Below are positions 63,439 through 64,000 of a stretch of DNA of 64,000 nucleotides, piece after piece. This stretch comes from Enterobacter sp. RIT418 (GTDB taxonomy: Bacteria; Pseudomonadota; Gammaproteobacteria; Enterobacterales; Enterobacteriaceae): assembly GCF_003057745.1 (NCBI RefSeq), contig NZ_QBJD02000008.1, positions 174,709 to 238,708 of the forward strand. Reading direction: 5' to 3'. How positions within the stretch are numbered: position 1 is the stretch's first letter; every line of letters starts with the position of its first letter. The notes under the pieces were generated by a model, which was not told the DNA's origin, did no database searches, and saw only the letters and a program-made list of their open reading frames with translations. The position numbers and the translations under genes were made by a program.

Positions 63439-63515
63439 GCGCCCTTAGCTCAGTTGGATAGAGCAACGGCCTTCTAAGCCGTAGGTCGTAGGTTCGAATC
63501 CTACAGGGCGTGCCA
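63439..63515 (+). tRNA. argU: tRNA-Arg (anticodon TCT)
   Basis: A 77-nt tRNA with anticodon TCT at 63473-63475 (loop CTTCTAA), T-loop GGTTCGAATCC and encoded CCA. It reads the rare AGA/AGG codons. The first acceptor pair is G1-U72, because the 3' strand reads AGGGCGT where E. coli has AGGGCGC. The same gene (fimU) ends the Salmonella fim cluster. Often an integration site; none is seen here. Confidence 0.96.
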
Positions 63516-63564
63516 TTCACTCGCACCTCTCGTTGCGTTACTACAGCCCTGTAAAAAATGCACG

Positions 63565-63936
63565 CTAGTGTTTTATCTCCCGGATGTTCAGCGCCTGTGG
63601 GTTGGTGATGAAACCGTGTGGGCATTTCTTCGCGCGACAGTGCAGGGAATAGCTACAGAGGGAGTGTTCTGCATGCTTATTAAACGGGCAGGTCATCTTG
63701 TCTTCAATTTCTTTCCATAGCGTTTCATTATACGGTGAGACGTTGTAGACGATCAGCGATTGATGAACCCCATTGATGATAATCCCGTTTTTTGATGGCT
63801 TAATGATGTCTCCTGGCCGCAGGAAAACATTGCTTTCATACCAGATGATCATTTTAAGGAATTTAAGACCCACAATCGCAGTATAAACAATGCCTGTATT
63901 TGGGCAAATTACTGAGCTCATCACTTTCCAGGCCAT
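63565..63936 (-). CDS. Cysteine-rich protein of unknown function
   Basis: A 123-residue frame with AAGG seven bases before ATG 63936. The N-terminal part is hydrophobic-aromatic (IVYTAIVGLKFLKMIIWYES); the C-terminal part holds a Cys/His cluster (CPFNKHAEHSLCSYSLHCRA then KKCPHGF) that looks like a zinc-binding module. I recognise no family. Beside argU such genes are often remnants of islands, but no integrase is visible in the window. Confidence 0.5.
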   Translation of the reverse strand: MAWKVMSSVICPNTGIVYTAIVGLKFLKMIIWYESNVFLRPGDIIKPSKNGIIINGVHQSLIVYNVSPYNETLWKEIEDKMTCPFNKHAEHSLCSYSLHCRAKKCPHGFITNPQALNIREIKH

Positions 63937-64000
63937 AGGAGTACCTTATATGCAGCGTGATAGATGAAAATACGGTGTTAAAAAATCATAGAGCTAAATT

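Noticed and set aside
63425..63625. Short minus-strand frame containing PCRIRTYDLRLRRPLLY
   Set aside because: This well-known false peptide is the reverse translation of the tRNA-Arg gene.
1..64000. CRISPR array, insertion sequence or retron
   Set aside because: No regularly spaced repeats, transposase or reverse transcriptase was found.

Overview
The window is chromosomal DNA from an enteric gammaproteobacterium, most likely an Enterobacter (E. cloacae complex) strain. The evidence is the conserved backbone order ybaP-copA // cueR-ybbJ-qmcA-fetAB-cnoX-ybbO-tesA-ybbA-ybbP-mnmH-purKE-lpxH-ppiB-cysS-ybcI-ybcJ-folD-fim-fimZ-fimY-argU, high identity to E. coli/Salmonella homologues recalled from memory, and REP and GAGAGGG-type dispersed palindromes. 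The species call is inference.

Positions 1-2750 hold the 5' end of ybaP and the copper exporter copA with its CueR-controlled promoter. A complete temperate prophage of about 30.6 kb (2731-33309) lies between copA and its regulator cueR. It is bounded by a 20-bp direct repeat that overlaps the copA promoter and CueR operator. The phage belongs to the P2 superfamily. Its switch, integrase, capsid and replication genes are P2-like (C, Cox-like, Int, A, Q, P, O, N, M, L, Ogr). Its sheath, tube and baseplate genes and the order fibre-assembly protein-two unknowns-spike resemble Haemophilus HP1/Vibrio K139-type phages. Late genes run on the minus strand from O (21.4 kb) to the spike (4.3 kb). P, Q and ogr run on the plus strand. 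The early operon (Cox-like, Fil-like, unknown, Dam, ParE-like, C5-methyltransferase, A, second Dam-type) runs on the minus strand from 31.7 to 24.9 kb. C and int run on the plus strand towards attR.

The most interesting accessory piece is in the 1.5 kb between attL and the end of the late operon. A 27-residue hydrophobic peptide (2977-3060) with a long leader, strong promoter and terminator is followed upstream by a small RNA gene on the same strand. The predicted first 21 nucleotides of that RNA are perfectly complementary to the peptide leader. This has the architecture of a type I toxin-antitoxin locus of the TisB/DinQ/ZorO kind. Other notable points are a programmed -1 frameshift in the tail chaperone gene, three DNA methyltransferases, a second long open frame inside the C5-methyltransferase gene, a repeat-rich candidate cos region, and a structured non-coding block at 3.6-4.2 kb.

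From 33.3 to 53.9 kb the chromosome resumes: copper sensing, membrane quality control (ybbJ-qmcA), iron homeostasis (fetAB), chaperedoxin, thioesterase, an ABC exporter pair, a porin, tRNA selenation, purine synthesis, lipid A synthesis, cysteinyl-tRNA synthetase, an accessory glucose-type PTS with its LacI-family regulator, and folate metabolism. From 54.2 to 63.5 kb there is a type 1 fimbrial operon (fimAICDHF) with the Salmonella-like regulators FimZ and FimY, an EAL phosphodiesterase and the rare-arginine tRNA gene argU. No invertible fim switch or fim recombinase is seen. No fimW is seen within the window.
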